From: Paraburkholderia podalyriae
Lineage (GTDB): Bacteria; Pseudomonadota; Gammaproteobacteria; Burkholderiales; Burkholderiaceae
Length of the DNA stretch: 64,000 bases
Reading direction: 5' to 3'
Assembly (NCBI RefSeq): GCF_014397785.1
Contig: NZ_VZQQ01000015.1
Span: forward strand, 1 to 64,000
The translations under genes were made by a program, and so were the position numbers. The notes under the pieces were generated by a model. It was not told where the DNA came from, did not search any database, and saw only the letters and a program-made list of their open reading frames with translations. Shown here piece after piece: positions 34,172 to 42,700 of the stretch (position 1 is its first letter; each line of letters begins with the position of its first letter).

Positions 34172-35089
34172 TTAGTTCGACGGCGCGGCGTTGAGCGCGT
34201 ACGCGTAGCGCGCGGCGGCGGGGCCTGGGTCCGTGCGCGCCGGCGCGGCGGCGAGAGCGGCGACGTCAGGCGCGTCGGGTGTTTCGTCGGCGTCGTGCGT
34301 CGCGTCGTCGAGCAGTTCGCGCGCATCGTCGCCGTAGAGTTTTTTCAGCAGCGCCGACGTCAGTGCATTGGAGGGGCCGTCGTAGACCACCTTGCCGCGA
34401 CGTAGCGCGACGGTGCGCGGGCAGTACTGCATCGCGATGTCGACCTGGTGCAGCGACACCAGCACCGTGATCCGGTGCTCGACGTTCAGCGCCTGAAGCA
34501 TGCCCATCACGCGGCGCGACGATTCGGGATCGAGCGAGGCGATCGGCTCGTCGGCGAGCACGATTTGCGCACGCTGCACGAGCGCCCGTGCGAGCGCGGC
34601 GCGTTGCTGCTGACCGCCCGACAGGTTCGCGGCGCGCTCGCGCGCATGTTCACCGATACCGACCTCGTGCAGCGCGGCCAGCGACAGCGCGCGTTCCGCG
34701 TGCGGGAACCGGCCGCTCAGACGCCGCCACCACGGCAGGCGCGCGAGCGCGCCGATCAGCACGTTGGTTTCGACCGACAGCCGGTTCACCAGATTGAACT
34801 GCTGGAACACGAAGCCGATGTCGCGGCGAATGCTGCGCACCTCGCGCACGATGCGGCCGTTCTGCTGGATCGGCCGGCCGAGAATCTCGATTCGCGACGG
34901 CTGCGCGTCCGACGCGATAAAGCCCGCGATATGCCGCAGCAACGTCGATTTTCCCGAGCCCGACGCGCCGATCAGCGCGACCATTTCACCGGGCGCGACG
35001 CGCAGATCGATTTCGTCGAGCGCTTTGCGGCCGTTACCGAACGTCTTGCTCAAACGTTCGATTCGAATAGCTTCACGGATCGCTTCCAT
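34172..35089 (-). CDS. phnC: Phosphonate ABC transporter ATPase
   Basis: A 305-residue ABC ATPase: Walker A LIGASGSGKSTLLRHIAGF, Q-loop GFVFQQFNLVNRLSVETNVL, signature NLSGGQQQRAALARALVQ, Walker B IVLADEPIASLDPES and the switch-region His in VLVSLHQVDIAMQY. PhnC-specific features include the NLVNRL stretch. After about residue 245 there is an Ala/Pro/Asp-rich extension not needed for the fold. ATG 35089 is placed by AGAGGGA just upstream; the track of the frame could extend six codons. First gene of phnCDE. No C-P lyase or phosphonatase gene is seen nearby. Confidence 0.92.
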   Translation of the reverse strand: MEAIREAIRIERLSKTFGNGRKALDEIDLRVAPGEMVALIGASGSGKSTLLRHIAGFIASDAQPSRIEILGRPIQQNGRIVREVRSIRRDIGFVFQQFNLVNRLSVETNVLIGALARLPWWRRLSGRFPHAERALSLAALHEVGIGEHARERAANLSGGQQQRAALARALVQRAQIVLADEPIASLDPESSRRVMGMLQALNVEHRITVLVSLHQVDIAMQYCPRTVALRRGKVVYDGPSNALTSALLKKLYGDDARELLDDATHDADETPDAPDVAALAAAPARTDPGPAAARYAYALNAAPSN

Positions 35090-35674
35090 CTGTATTCCCT
35101 CTTGCATCCGGTCACTGCCGGCAGGTGTGGGCTCATTCTAGGAAGTGACTGTGACGGTTGAGTGAAGGCATCGCAACGTCTAGACGACTACATCTTTATT
35201 TGCGACTTGGCAAAAGAAAGTCATTGGGGAGTCACCGCGAAGTCAGTGATGCGAACGGACAGTGACATACGCATGACAGGATTAGCGTGCAAACGTACGA
35301 CGCGACCACTCGCAGCGATCAGGAACTGTTCACCGGGTTTGCGCTTGACGCCAAGGTGCTTCCCAACCGCCGGCTGACACGGACGGACGCGGCAGCGCTT
35401 CTCGCTGACGCTGCGCAAGGCGCGAACGACAAACTGACGGCCCATGAACGCTCCCTCAACGAAGCACTGACCGGCGTCGATCCCAGTCGGCAAACGCGGC
35501 TCAATGCCGTTTTTTTGGACGGTGATATTGGAAAAATGCACCTGAAAATGAGATAGGCAGAGCAATTGTGAATATCTGTCAAAACGGTTTTATCTCGAAT
35601 TAAAGTCCTTGACCGTGTCGCGTTTTAGATGGTTAATTCGTCGGTTGTTTTCTGGAAAATCAGCAGAGGCCAAA
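35090..35674. other. Intergenic region left of the low-G+C island
   Basis: Holds the phnC promoter on the minus strand, one small possible gene on the plus strand (35287-35556) and then about 115 A/T-rich bases before the island. Short direct and inverted motifs around 35245-35280 (GTCAGTGATGCG, GACAGTGACAT) may be regulatory. No transposase or att-like repeat was identified. Confidence 0.45.
35287..35556 (+). CDS. Hypothetical protein, 89 aa
   Basis: A possible small gene with GTG start, preceded by AGGA at 35277-35280 at 5-nt spacing. The product starts MQTYDATTRSDQELFTGFAL and has a helical centre (RTDAAALLADAAQGANDKL). I do not recognise it. An overlapping minus-strand ORF (35221-35565) is a competing reading, but it has no ribosome site and a Cys/Arg-rich composition like a shadow. 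It borders the effector-like island and could be a remnant. Confidence 0.4.
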   Translation: MQTYDATTRSDQELFTGFALDAKVLPNRRLTRTDAAALLADAAQGANDKLTAHERSLNEALTGVDPSRQTRLNAVFLDGDIGKMHLKMR

Positions 35675-36145
35675 ATGGGACAACCGAAACAGGATGAAAC
35701 CGGGGGTAAGGAAGAATGCCTGCTTTGCCGTATCACTTATTCAGTCTACTCAAATTTCCCACCAATGCCGTCCGCAATGGCGCTGAACGCCGAAACCGGC
35801 GAATGGTTTCCGTTCGATAGGCTGAAGTCGTATTCAAACGGTTACGCCATGGCCGAAGCCCTGGGTTACGCATGGGCGTGCGATTGTCGCGGACGCAAGG
35901 CAACGCCGGCGCTAACGTCGAAGCATCGCACTCACGACGAGCAATACACACTCAAAGATGGTGACGGCCGCGTTATGTGCAATACGTATTACACGGTTCG
36001 TCTGCCGTCCGGTTCGCTCGTCCACGGCGTAACGGATGGTTCGGGGCGCACTCAACGCTACAAAACAAACGGCGCTCAATCCATACATATTTATCTTGGT
36101 CACAGAGAGGAGGCGCAATGCCTGATGCACTCGGATCGGCAGTAA
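35675..36145 (+). CDS. Island gene 1: Cys-rich protein with a beta-domain seen in T6SS-associated proteins
   Basis: A 156-residue soluble protein. The N-terminal part has cysteines (ECLLCRITYS, AWACDCRG) and ALNAETGEWFPFDRL. The end (about 125-148) reads TVRLPSGSLVHGVTDGSGRT and SIHIYLGHRE, a beta-rich element resembling C-terminal domains of type VI secretion VgrG/PAAR-associated proteins; this resemblance is from memory. ATG 35675 with AGAGG at 35665-35669 is preferred; an in-frame TTG at 35609 would add 22 basic residues. Overlaps the lysozyme-like gene by 28 bases. Base composition is visibly richer in A/T than the flanks. Perhaps an adaptor or accessory for the enzyme that follows. Confidence 0.65.
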   Translation: MGQPKQDETGGKEECLLCRITYSVYSNFPPMPSAMALNAETGEWFPFDRLKSYSNGYAMAEALGYAWACDCRGRKATPALTSKHRTHDEQYTLKDGDGRVMCNTYYTVRLPSGSLVHGVTDGSGRTQRYKTNGAQSIHIYLGHREEAQCLMHSDRQ

Positions 36146-36714
36146 CAAACACGACCCCCAATTCATGCGTAGTTGTCCAATCGAGTAGGCTTTGTAAGCC
36201 TTGGGTTGCGTCAAGCCAGATTTCAACCTTCATGGCCGTATGGGAAAGCGGCAGATTGAATGGCGTAACACGAATTTTTCATTCTGATCACTCGCATATA
36301 GACGCGCCCGTTTCGGAGGGATTTATTCTGTTGGTCTATCCCGATGATCGTGGAAATCCTACGGTAGGTTGCGGCCATCTCGTCCTGCCGGAAGATAATT
36401 TGCGCCTTGGGCAGACAATATCGGTTCAACGTGCCAGAGAGTTTCTGAAGAAGGATTTGAAGCGAACGGAACGAGCCATAAATTCCAAGGTGCATGTGCC
36501 GTTGTTTGAATATGAATATGACGCTTTGGTGAGCATTTCTTTCAATGCCGGAGCAGGTCATGCTGCGGATGAATTGACGCGCCGCGTAAATCAAGGAGAT
36601 TACGAAAATATCCCGGATTACATCAAAAGTTTTCGCTGTGGACCAAGCTTGCGCCACCGCCGGAGGACGGAAGCCAGAATATTTTTTGAAGGTGTATATG
36701 ATGCATCCCATTAG
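36118..36714 (+). CDS. T4-lysozyme-like muramidase (GH24), putative secreted effector
   Basis: A 198-residue protein without signal peptide. After an N-terminal extension of about 60 residues comes the GH24 core: VSEGFILLVYPDDRGNPTVG with E67, D76 and T82 at exactly the spacing of T4 lysozyme E11, D20 and T26; then QRAREFLKKDLKRTERAI, FEYEYDALVSISFNAGAG and the family-typical RRRTEARIFFEGVYD end. It should cleave peptidoglycan glycan strands. No holin, spanin or phage structural gene is near. Lack of a signal peptide, a T6SS-type neighbour upstream and a lysozyme-inhibitor-like gene downstream point to an interbacterial effector. Ribosome site AGAGGAGG precedes ATG 36118. Low-G+C codon use suggests transfer. 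Confidence 0.82.
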   Translation: MPDALGSAVTNTTPNSCVVVQSSRLCKPWVASSQISTFMAVWESGRLNGVTRIFHSDHSHIDAPVSEGFILLVYPDDRGNPTVGCGHLVLPEDNLRLGQTISVQRAREFLKKDLKRTERAINSKVHVPLFEYEYDALVSISFNAGAGHAADELTRRVNQGDYENIPDYIKSFRCGPSLRHRRRTEARIFFEGVYDASH

Positions 36715-37201
36715 AAAACTTGCTGTACCACTGGTCATGATTTCGGCATTGCCTTTTCTTGATCCCGTTGCGCTAGGTAAGACAATATACTCGGTGCAGT
36801 TTGACTACAAAAAAGCAACGCCGTCATCTGTTTATTTTACTGGTAAATCGCGCGAAGAGATTGACCGCCTTTGCAGGACGGGTGAGCACGCGTCAACTGC
36901 CGATATAGCTGCGTGCAGCCAAAGGAATTTCGAACGGATTTCCGCGCAATTGAATTCTACGGTTAAATCGCTGGAAGCCGAGTTCAGGAAAGACGATGTT
37001 GATTTGAGGGCTGATAACAACCCTGTCGCATTGCCTTACTTTGAGAAAGGACAGAGCGCGTGGGTCGAATATCGTGACAATCAATGTTATGCTGAGACCT
37101 ATTCGTTAGGCGAAGCGTCGATGCGTTATATGACGTTTTGGGATTGTATGGCGCGTATAACGAAGGAACGGATAAGTGATCTGAAGAGTGCGGAATATTA
37201 A
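36698..37201 (+). CDS. Exported LprI/DUF1311-like protein, probable immunity to the lysozyme
   Basis: A 167-residue protein with an N-terminal signal peptide (MMHPIRKLAVPLVMISALPF), so it acts in the periplasm, where a muramidase would attack. The C-terminal part matches the LprI/DUF1311 family: Q-x-x-WVEYRDNQCYAE, GEASMRYMTFWDCMARITKE, with two cysteines; another pair (RLCRTGE and IAACSQ) lies earlier. Family members include lysozyme inhibitors. The gene overlaps the lysozyme gene by 17 bases and shares its A/T-rich composition, the standard layout of effector and immunity genes. ATG 36698 follows GAAGGTG. The inhibitor role is inferred. Confidence 0.75.
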   Translation: MMHPIRKLAVPLVMISALPFLDPVALGKTIYSVQFDYKKATPSSVYFTGKSREEIDRLCRTGEHASTADIAACSQRNFERISAQLNSTVKSLEAEFRKDDVDLRADNNPVALPYFEKGQSAWVEYRDNQCYAETYSLGEASMRYMTFWDCMARITKERISDLKSAEY

Positions 37202-37677
37202 ACGGAAGGCAACCGGGCAATAAATAGTGCCCCGCTGCGGCGGGGCCATCCAAAGGCAGGTCACGCACGTGGCCCGCACCACCACGACTGGGCACAGGCG
37301 ACATCGCCGATGAACTCGATGCCAGCCGGTGAGCACAAAGCCACTAAGCCCCATCCAGCTCAATTCAACATCGTGCAGCGGCGGCAATGGCGGCCTGTCC
37401 GCCGCGCCCGACTGGTGAAAAGCCGCAATCTTTGTCATTCACCCGTCCTGTTCCGGTTGGCCGTGATCAATGGTCAGGGCACCGGTAACGGTCTTAGCAC
37501 TTTCTACGTCACGACTACCGCGCTTTTTCGCGCACTCGCGCATGGCTGTGGCGCGCCCTATGTGCATCACCTAACGCTGCACCCGCGCAACTGTCACAGC
37601 AGACGGATATATTAGGGGCGGTGCGGCGCGCCGCGGTTCCGGACTCCGTCCCCCTCCAACGTTCCGATTGACGTTCC
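37202..37677. other. Intergenic region right of the island
   Basis: About 475 bases. A 7-bp hairpin lies at 37229-37246 just after the LprI-like gene. Short ORFs on both strands (37310-37615 plus; 37106-37438 minus) have no ribosome sites or recognisable content. Composition returns to G+C-rich over this stretch, so the right edge of the island probably falls here. Confidence 0.5.
37229..37246 (+). terminator. Hairpin after the lysozyme/LprI genes
   Basis: GCCCCGC/GCGGGGC stem (37229-37235 with 37240-37246) and a 4-nt loop, 27 bases after the last island gene. It has no T-tract; weak terminator candidate. Confidence 0.35.
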
Positions 37678-38712
37678 ATGCCGGCTATAAGCTTCCTACC
37701 CGACAGCTTCGAAGAATACGAAGATCTCAAGTCGATACTTGACCAGGGCAGCGCGAGCTTCGAAATCCGCGCTATCTGCGAGACCGAGGTGCGCGGCCGG
37801 CGCTTTTCCGTCTACACCGCGAGCATCGGTTCATCCGATTCGCTCGCGCCCGCTATTGGTTTTATCGGCGGCATTCACGGGCTCGAGCGAATCGGCTCGC
37901 AACTCGTGCTCGACTATATGCGCGCGCTGCTCGCGCGGCTCGAATGGGACGAATTGCTGGTGCGGCAATTGCAATCCATCAGGATATATTTCTGCCCCAT
38001 TGTCAATCCCGGCGGCATGTGGGCATCGACGCGCGCCAATCCGCACGGCGTCGATCTGATGCGCAACGCGCCGCAGAACGCCGACGCACGCGTGCCGCTG
38101 CTGGCGGGCGGCCAGCGCGTCGGCGCGTGGCTGCCCTGGTATCGCGGCCGCGCGGGCGAGCCGATGGAACCGGAGGCGGCCGCGCTACTGCAGGTGGTCG
38201 AAACGCAACTCGCCGCACGGCCGCTGAGCATCGCGCTCGATTGCCATTCCGGCTACGGCTGGAGCGACAGCATCTGGTTTCCGTACGCGCGAACCCGCCG
38301 GCACATGCCGCATCTGCCTGAAATGTACGTGTTGAAGAGCATGTTCGAGCACGCGCATCCGCATCACGGCTACACGTTCGAGCCGCAGAGCCACCAGTAT
38401 CTGCTGCACGGCGATCTGTGGGACTGCGCGTACGACCGCACGCCGGTGCCGAACATCTTCCTGCCGATGACGCTCGAACTCGGCTCGTGGCTGTGGATCA
38501 AGAAGAACCCGCGCCAGTTGTTTTCGCGCCAGGGCATGTTCAATCCAGTCATGGAGCATCGCACCGCGCGCGTGCTGCGGCGCCATGCAAACCTGTTCGA
38601 CTTCCTCGCGCGCGCGGCGTTTTCGGCGCAGCGCTGGCTGCCGCAAGGCAACCGTCGCGAGCAGTTGCTGCAAAGCGCGCTCGATCACTGGTACAGGTCG
38701 GATAGCGTATGA
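37678..38712 (+). CDS. M14-family zinc carboxypeptidase-like protein
   Basis: A 344-residue soluble enzyme. The M14 zinc ligands are visible as H67 and E70 in IGGIHGLERIGSQLV and H190 in LDCHSGYGWSDS; the catalytic Glu is likely E267 in LPMTLELGSW. RIYFCPIVNPGGMWASTRAN is the conserved substrate-side segment with NPHGVDLMRN. No signal peptide, so it is cytoplasmic and may act on peptides or acyl-amino acids rather than on proteins. The last four bases overlap the next gene (ATGA at 38709-38712). Confidence 0.85.
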   Translation: MPAISFLPDSFEEYEDLKSILDQGSASFEIRAICETEVRGRRFSVYTASIGSSDSLAPAIGFIGGIHGLERIGSQLVLDYMRALLARLEWDELLVRQLQSIRIYFCPIVNPGGMWASTRANPHGVDLMRNAPQNADARVPLLAGGQRVGAWLPWYRGRAGEPMEPEAAALLQVVETQLAARPLSIALDCHSGYGWSDSIWFPYARTRRHMPHLPEMYVLKSMFEHAHPHHGYTFEPQSHQYLLHGDLWDCAYDRTPVPNIFLPMTLELGSWLWIKKNPRQLFSRQGMFNPVMEHRTARVLRRHANLFDFLARAAFSAQRWLPQGNRREQLLQSALDHWYRSDSV

Positions 38713-39593
38713 GCACGTGGATCCTGTTGCGCGGACTCACGCGCGAAACGCGTCATTGGGGGCGCTTACCGGCTGCGCTGCGCGAAACCTTGGGGCCGAT
38801 CCCGGGCGATAGCTTGCGCGATGCGACGTCAACCTCGACCTCAACCGCAACCAGCACGACCGGCGTGCGTTTGCTGCTGCTCGATCTGCCTGGCAACGGT
38901 GAATACGCGCGGCGGCGCGCGCCCGCGAGCGTCGCGGGCATGGTTGCATTCGTGCGGCAGGCGGCGCTCGAAACCGGCGTGCCGGGCCCGTACAACGTGC
39001 TCGCGATGTCGCTCGGCGGCATGGTCGCGACCGACTGGGCACAGCGTCATCCCGGCGAAATCGAACGGCTCGTGTTGATCAATACGAGCATGCGGCCATT
39101 CAGCCGAATGCACGAACGGCTGCGTCCATCGTCGTGGCCTGGCCTGTTCGACGTGGCCGCCCATTGGGGCGATGCGGCCGATGCAGAGAGCGGTATCCAT
39201 CGCCTCACATGCAATAACGTTGACACTTTGGGCGCGGATCTCGCGGCGTGGACCGCGATCCGCCGCAGCGCGCCGGTGAGCCGCGCGAATGCGCTGCGGC
39301 AATTGTGGGCGGCCGCGCGCTTTAGCGCGATAGCTGCCGCGCCGCGCTGCGCGCTGCTGATTCTGTCTTCGCGGGCCGACGGGCTCGTCAACCCGGTCTG
39401 TTCGGCCAGGCTCGCGGCGGCGTGGGGTGCGCCGCATCGCGAGCATCCTTGGGCGGGTCACGATCTTCCGCACGACGATCCGGCGTGGACCGCTGCGCAG
39501 ATTCGCGCGTGGCTCACGCGGCGCGCCGAAGATGGAGGTGCGCCGGTGCTCGCGCCCGCGCCAGCACGGGCGCCCGCAAAGCCCGCGCATTGA
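38709..39593 (+). CDS. Alpha/beta-fold hydrolase
   Basis: A 294-residue hydrolase: RLLLLDLPGNGEYARRRAP near the start, nucleophile motif LAMSLGGMVATDWA, a catalytic Asp candidate in SSRADGLVNP and the His in WAGHDLPHDDP. A Ser/Thr/Ala run (about 39-52) and a Pro/Ala-rich C-terminus flank the core. Translationally coupled to the M14-like gene, so the two probably act on the same substrate class; reaction unknown. Confidence 0.85.
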   Translation: MSTWILLRGLTRETRHWGRLPAALRETLGPIPGDSLRDATSTSTSTATSTTGVRLLLLDLPGNGEYARRRAPASVAGMVAFVRQAALETGVPGPYNVLAMSLGGMVATDWAQRHPGEIERLVLINTSMRPFSRMHERLRPSSWPGLFDVAAHWGDAADAESGIHRLTCNNVDTLGADLAAWTAIRRSAPVSRANALRQLWAAARFSAIAAAPRCALLILSSRADGLVNPVCSARLAAAWGAPHREHPWAGHDLPHDDPAWTAAQIRAWLTRRAEDGGAPVLAPAPARAPAKPAH

Positions 39594-39760
39594 GCCGCGC
39601 ACGGCATCGCCGCGCCGCAACGACTCGACGACCTGTCAGGCGGGTATTACCTGACTGCGCGAATCGGCCGTATCGCGCACAGCAGGCGCATAATTCCAAG
39701 TCAGACGTTGCCTGCGAATCACGCGATACTCACCATTGCCGCCAGCCAGGGGAGTCGATC

Positions 39761-42700
39761 ATGCAAGCAAAGAACGAAGAAGCCGTCACGCACCTGCTGA
39801 ACGATGTCGTCGAATTTGCGCGGGGGCGGTTGCCCGAGCCGACCTTCAATATCGTCGAACCCTTCCTGCGTCACTACTACGATTTCGTCGACGCGGGCGA
39901 TCTGCAAAGCCGCTCGATCGCCGATCTGTACGGCGCGGCGCTCGCTCACTGGCAGACCGCGCAGCGCTTCGTGCCGGGCGAACAGCGGCTGCGGGTCTAT
40001 AACCCGATCCTCGAACAGCACGGCTGGCATTCCGATCACACGGTGATCGAGATCGTCAACGACGACATGCCGTTCCTCGTCGATTCGGTCTCGATGACGG
40101 TCAACCGGCATCGGCTCGCACTGCATTCGGTCGTGCATCCGGTGTTTCGCATCTGGCGCGCGCCGGACGGCAGCATCGCGCGCGTCAGCCAGGGCGCGGA
40201 AGATGCCGGCGATACGCGCTCGCATCTAACCTCGTGCATCCATTTCGAGGTCGATCGTTGTGGCGATGCCGCAAAACTCGACGCCTTGCGCGACGACATC
40301 GCGCGCATGCTCGGCGACGTGCGCGCGGCGGTCGAAGACTGGCCGAAGATCGTTGAACGCGCGAAGCAGACGATTCAGGACCTGAAGGTGCGCGATACCG
40401 GTCCCGAGGGCGTCGAAGCCCGCGCGTTCGTCGAATGGATGGTCGCCGATCATTTCACGTTCCTCGGCCAGCGTGATTACGAACTGGTGCAGCAGGACGG
40501 CGGCTACGGCTTGCGGGCGATCGCGGGCTCCGGTCTCGGTATTCTGCGCGATGCGCTGCGGCCCGTCGGCGCGCCGGAAGTCACCACGCTGCCGCCGGCG
40601 GCCGCGGAGATCGTCTCCGGGTCGTCGCCGATCTTTCTGACCAAGGCCAATTCGCGTGCCACCGTGCACCGGCCCGGCTATCTCGACTATGTCGGTATCA
40701 AGCTGACCGGGGCGGATGGCAAGGTGACGGGCGAACGGCGCTTCATCGGCCTGTATACGTCGACTGCTTATTTCGTCTCGGCCGCGGAGATTCCGATCGT
40801 ACGGCGTAAATGCGCGAATATCGTGAGACGCGCCGCATTCCTGCCAAAAGGTCATCTGGCGAAATCGCTTGTGACGGTGCTCGAAACCTATCCGCGCGAC
40901 GAATTGTTCCAGGCCGACGAGGACCAGCTCTACGACACCACGCTCGGCGTGCTGCGCTTGCAGGAGCATCAACGCACTCGGCTGTTCGTGCGGCGCGATC
41001 GTTTCGATCGCTTCGTGTCGTGCCTCGTATTCGTGTCGCGCGACAAGTACAACACCGATCTGCGGCAACGCATCGCGAACCTGCTCGCCGATGCGTTCAA
41101 CGGCGAGAACGTCGAATTCACGCCGCTGCTGTCGGAGTCGACGCTCGCGCGGATTCATTTCGTCGTCCATGCCAAAGCGGGCGGCATGCCGAATGTCGAC
41201 ACGCGCGAGCTCGAAGCGCGCCTCGTGCAGGTCGCGCGACGCTGGCAGGACGATCTGGCCGACGCGTTGCTCGACGCGTACGGTGAAGAGCAAGGCAACC
41301 GTTTGTTGCAGCATTACAGCGATTCGTTTCCGGCCGGCTATCGCGACGACTATCCGGCGCGCACGGCGGTGCGCGATATCGAACTGATCGAGCGCGTACA
41401 GGGCACCGAGCGGCTCGCGATGAACCTTTACCGGCCGATCGAATCGGGACTGCGCGCGTTCCGCTTCAAGGTGTATCGCGCGGGCTTGCCGATCGCGCTG
41501 TCGCGCAGCTTGCCGATGCTCGAACATCTCGGCGTGCGTGTCGACGAAGAGCGGCCCTATCTGATCGAAGCGCCGGGCGCGACGCCCGCGTGGATCCACG
41601 ACTTCGGCCTCGAACTCGCGGACGATACCGAGTTCGACATCGAGCGGGTGAAAGATCTGTTCGAACAGGCGTTCGAGCAGGTGTGGACCGGCACGATAGA
41701 AAGCGACGACTTCAACCGCCTCGTGCTGCGCGCACAGTTGAATGCGCGCGAGGTGACGATTCTGCGTGCGTACGCGAAGTACTTGCGGCAGGTCGGTTCG
41801 ACCTTCAGCGACGCGTATATCGAACGCGCGGTGACCGGCAACCCGGCGATTGCGCGCATGCTCGTCGCGCTGTTCATTACGCGCTTCGATCCGGCGCTCG
41901 GCGACGTGCGCGAGGCCCGCGTGAACAGTTGTCTCCAGTCGATCGACAGCGCGCTCGACCAGGTGCCGAATCTCGACGAAGACCGCATCCTGCGGCAGTT
42001 CCTCGGCGTGATCAAGGCGACCAAGCGGACCAATTACTACCGCTATGACGCCACGGGGCAGCCGAAACCCTACCTGTCGTTCAAGTTCGATCCCGCCCAG
42101 GTGCCCGGCTTGCCCGAGCCGAAACCGATGTTCGAGATCTGGGTCTACTCGCCACGCGTCGAGGGCGTGCATCTGCGTGGCGGGCGCGTCGCGCGCGGCG
42201 GCTTGCGCTGGTCGGATCGGCGCGAGGATTTCCGCACGGAAGTGCTCGGCCTGATGAAGGCGCAGATGGTGAAGAACGTCGTGATCGTGCCCGTCGGCTC
42301 GAAGGGCGGCTTCGTCGTCAAGAATCCGCCGCCGCAGAGCGAGCGCGATGCGTGGATGCGCGAGGGCGTCGCATGCTATCAGACGTTCCTGCGCGGACTG
42401 CTCGACGTGACCGACAATCTTGCGGGCACCGACGTCGTGCCACCACCTGACGTGGTGCGACAAGATCCCGACGACCCGTATCTGGTCGTGGCCGCCGACA
42501 AGGGCACGGCCACCTTCTCCGACTACGCGAACGCGATCTCGCAGGAATACGGCTTCTGGCTCGACGACGCGTTCGCGTCGGGCGGCTCGGTCGGCTACGA
42601 CCACAAGAAGATGGGCATCACCGCGCGCGGCGCGTGGGAGTCGGTCAAGCGGCACTTCCGCGAAATGGGCGTCGATACGCAGAGCGAGGACTTCACGGTG

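Noticed and set aside
36118..36714. Prophage endolysin
   Set aside because: No holin, spanin, tail or integrase gene is nearby, and the following gene encodes an exported inhibitor-like protein.
37310..37615. 101-codon ORF
   Set aside because: Composition like non-coding DNA; no ribosome site; overlaps an equally unconvincing minus-strand ORF.
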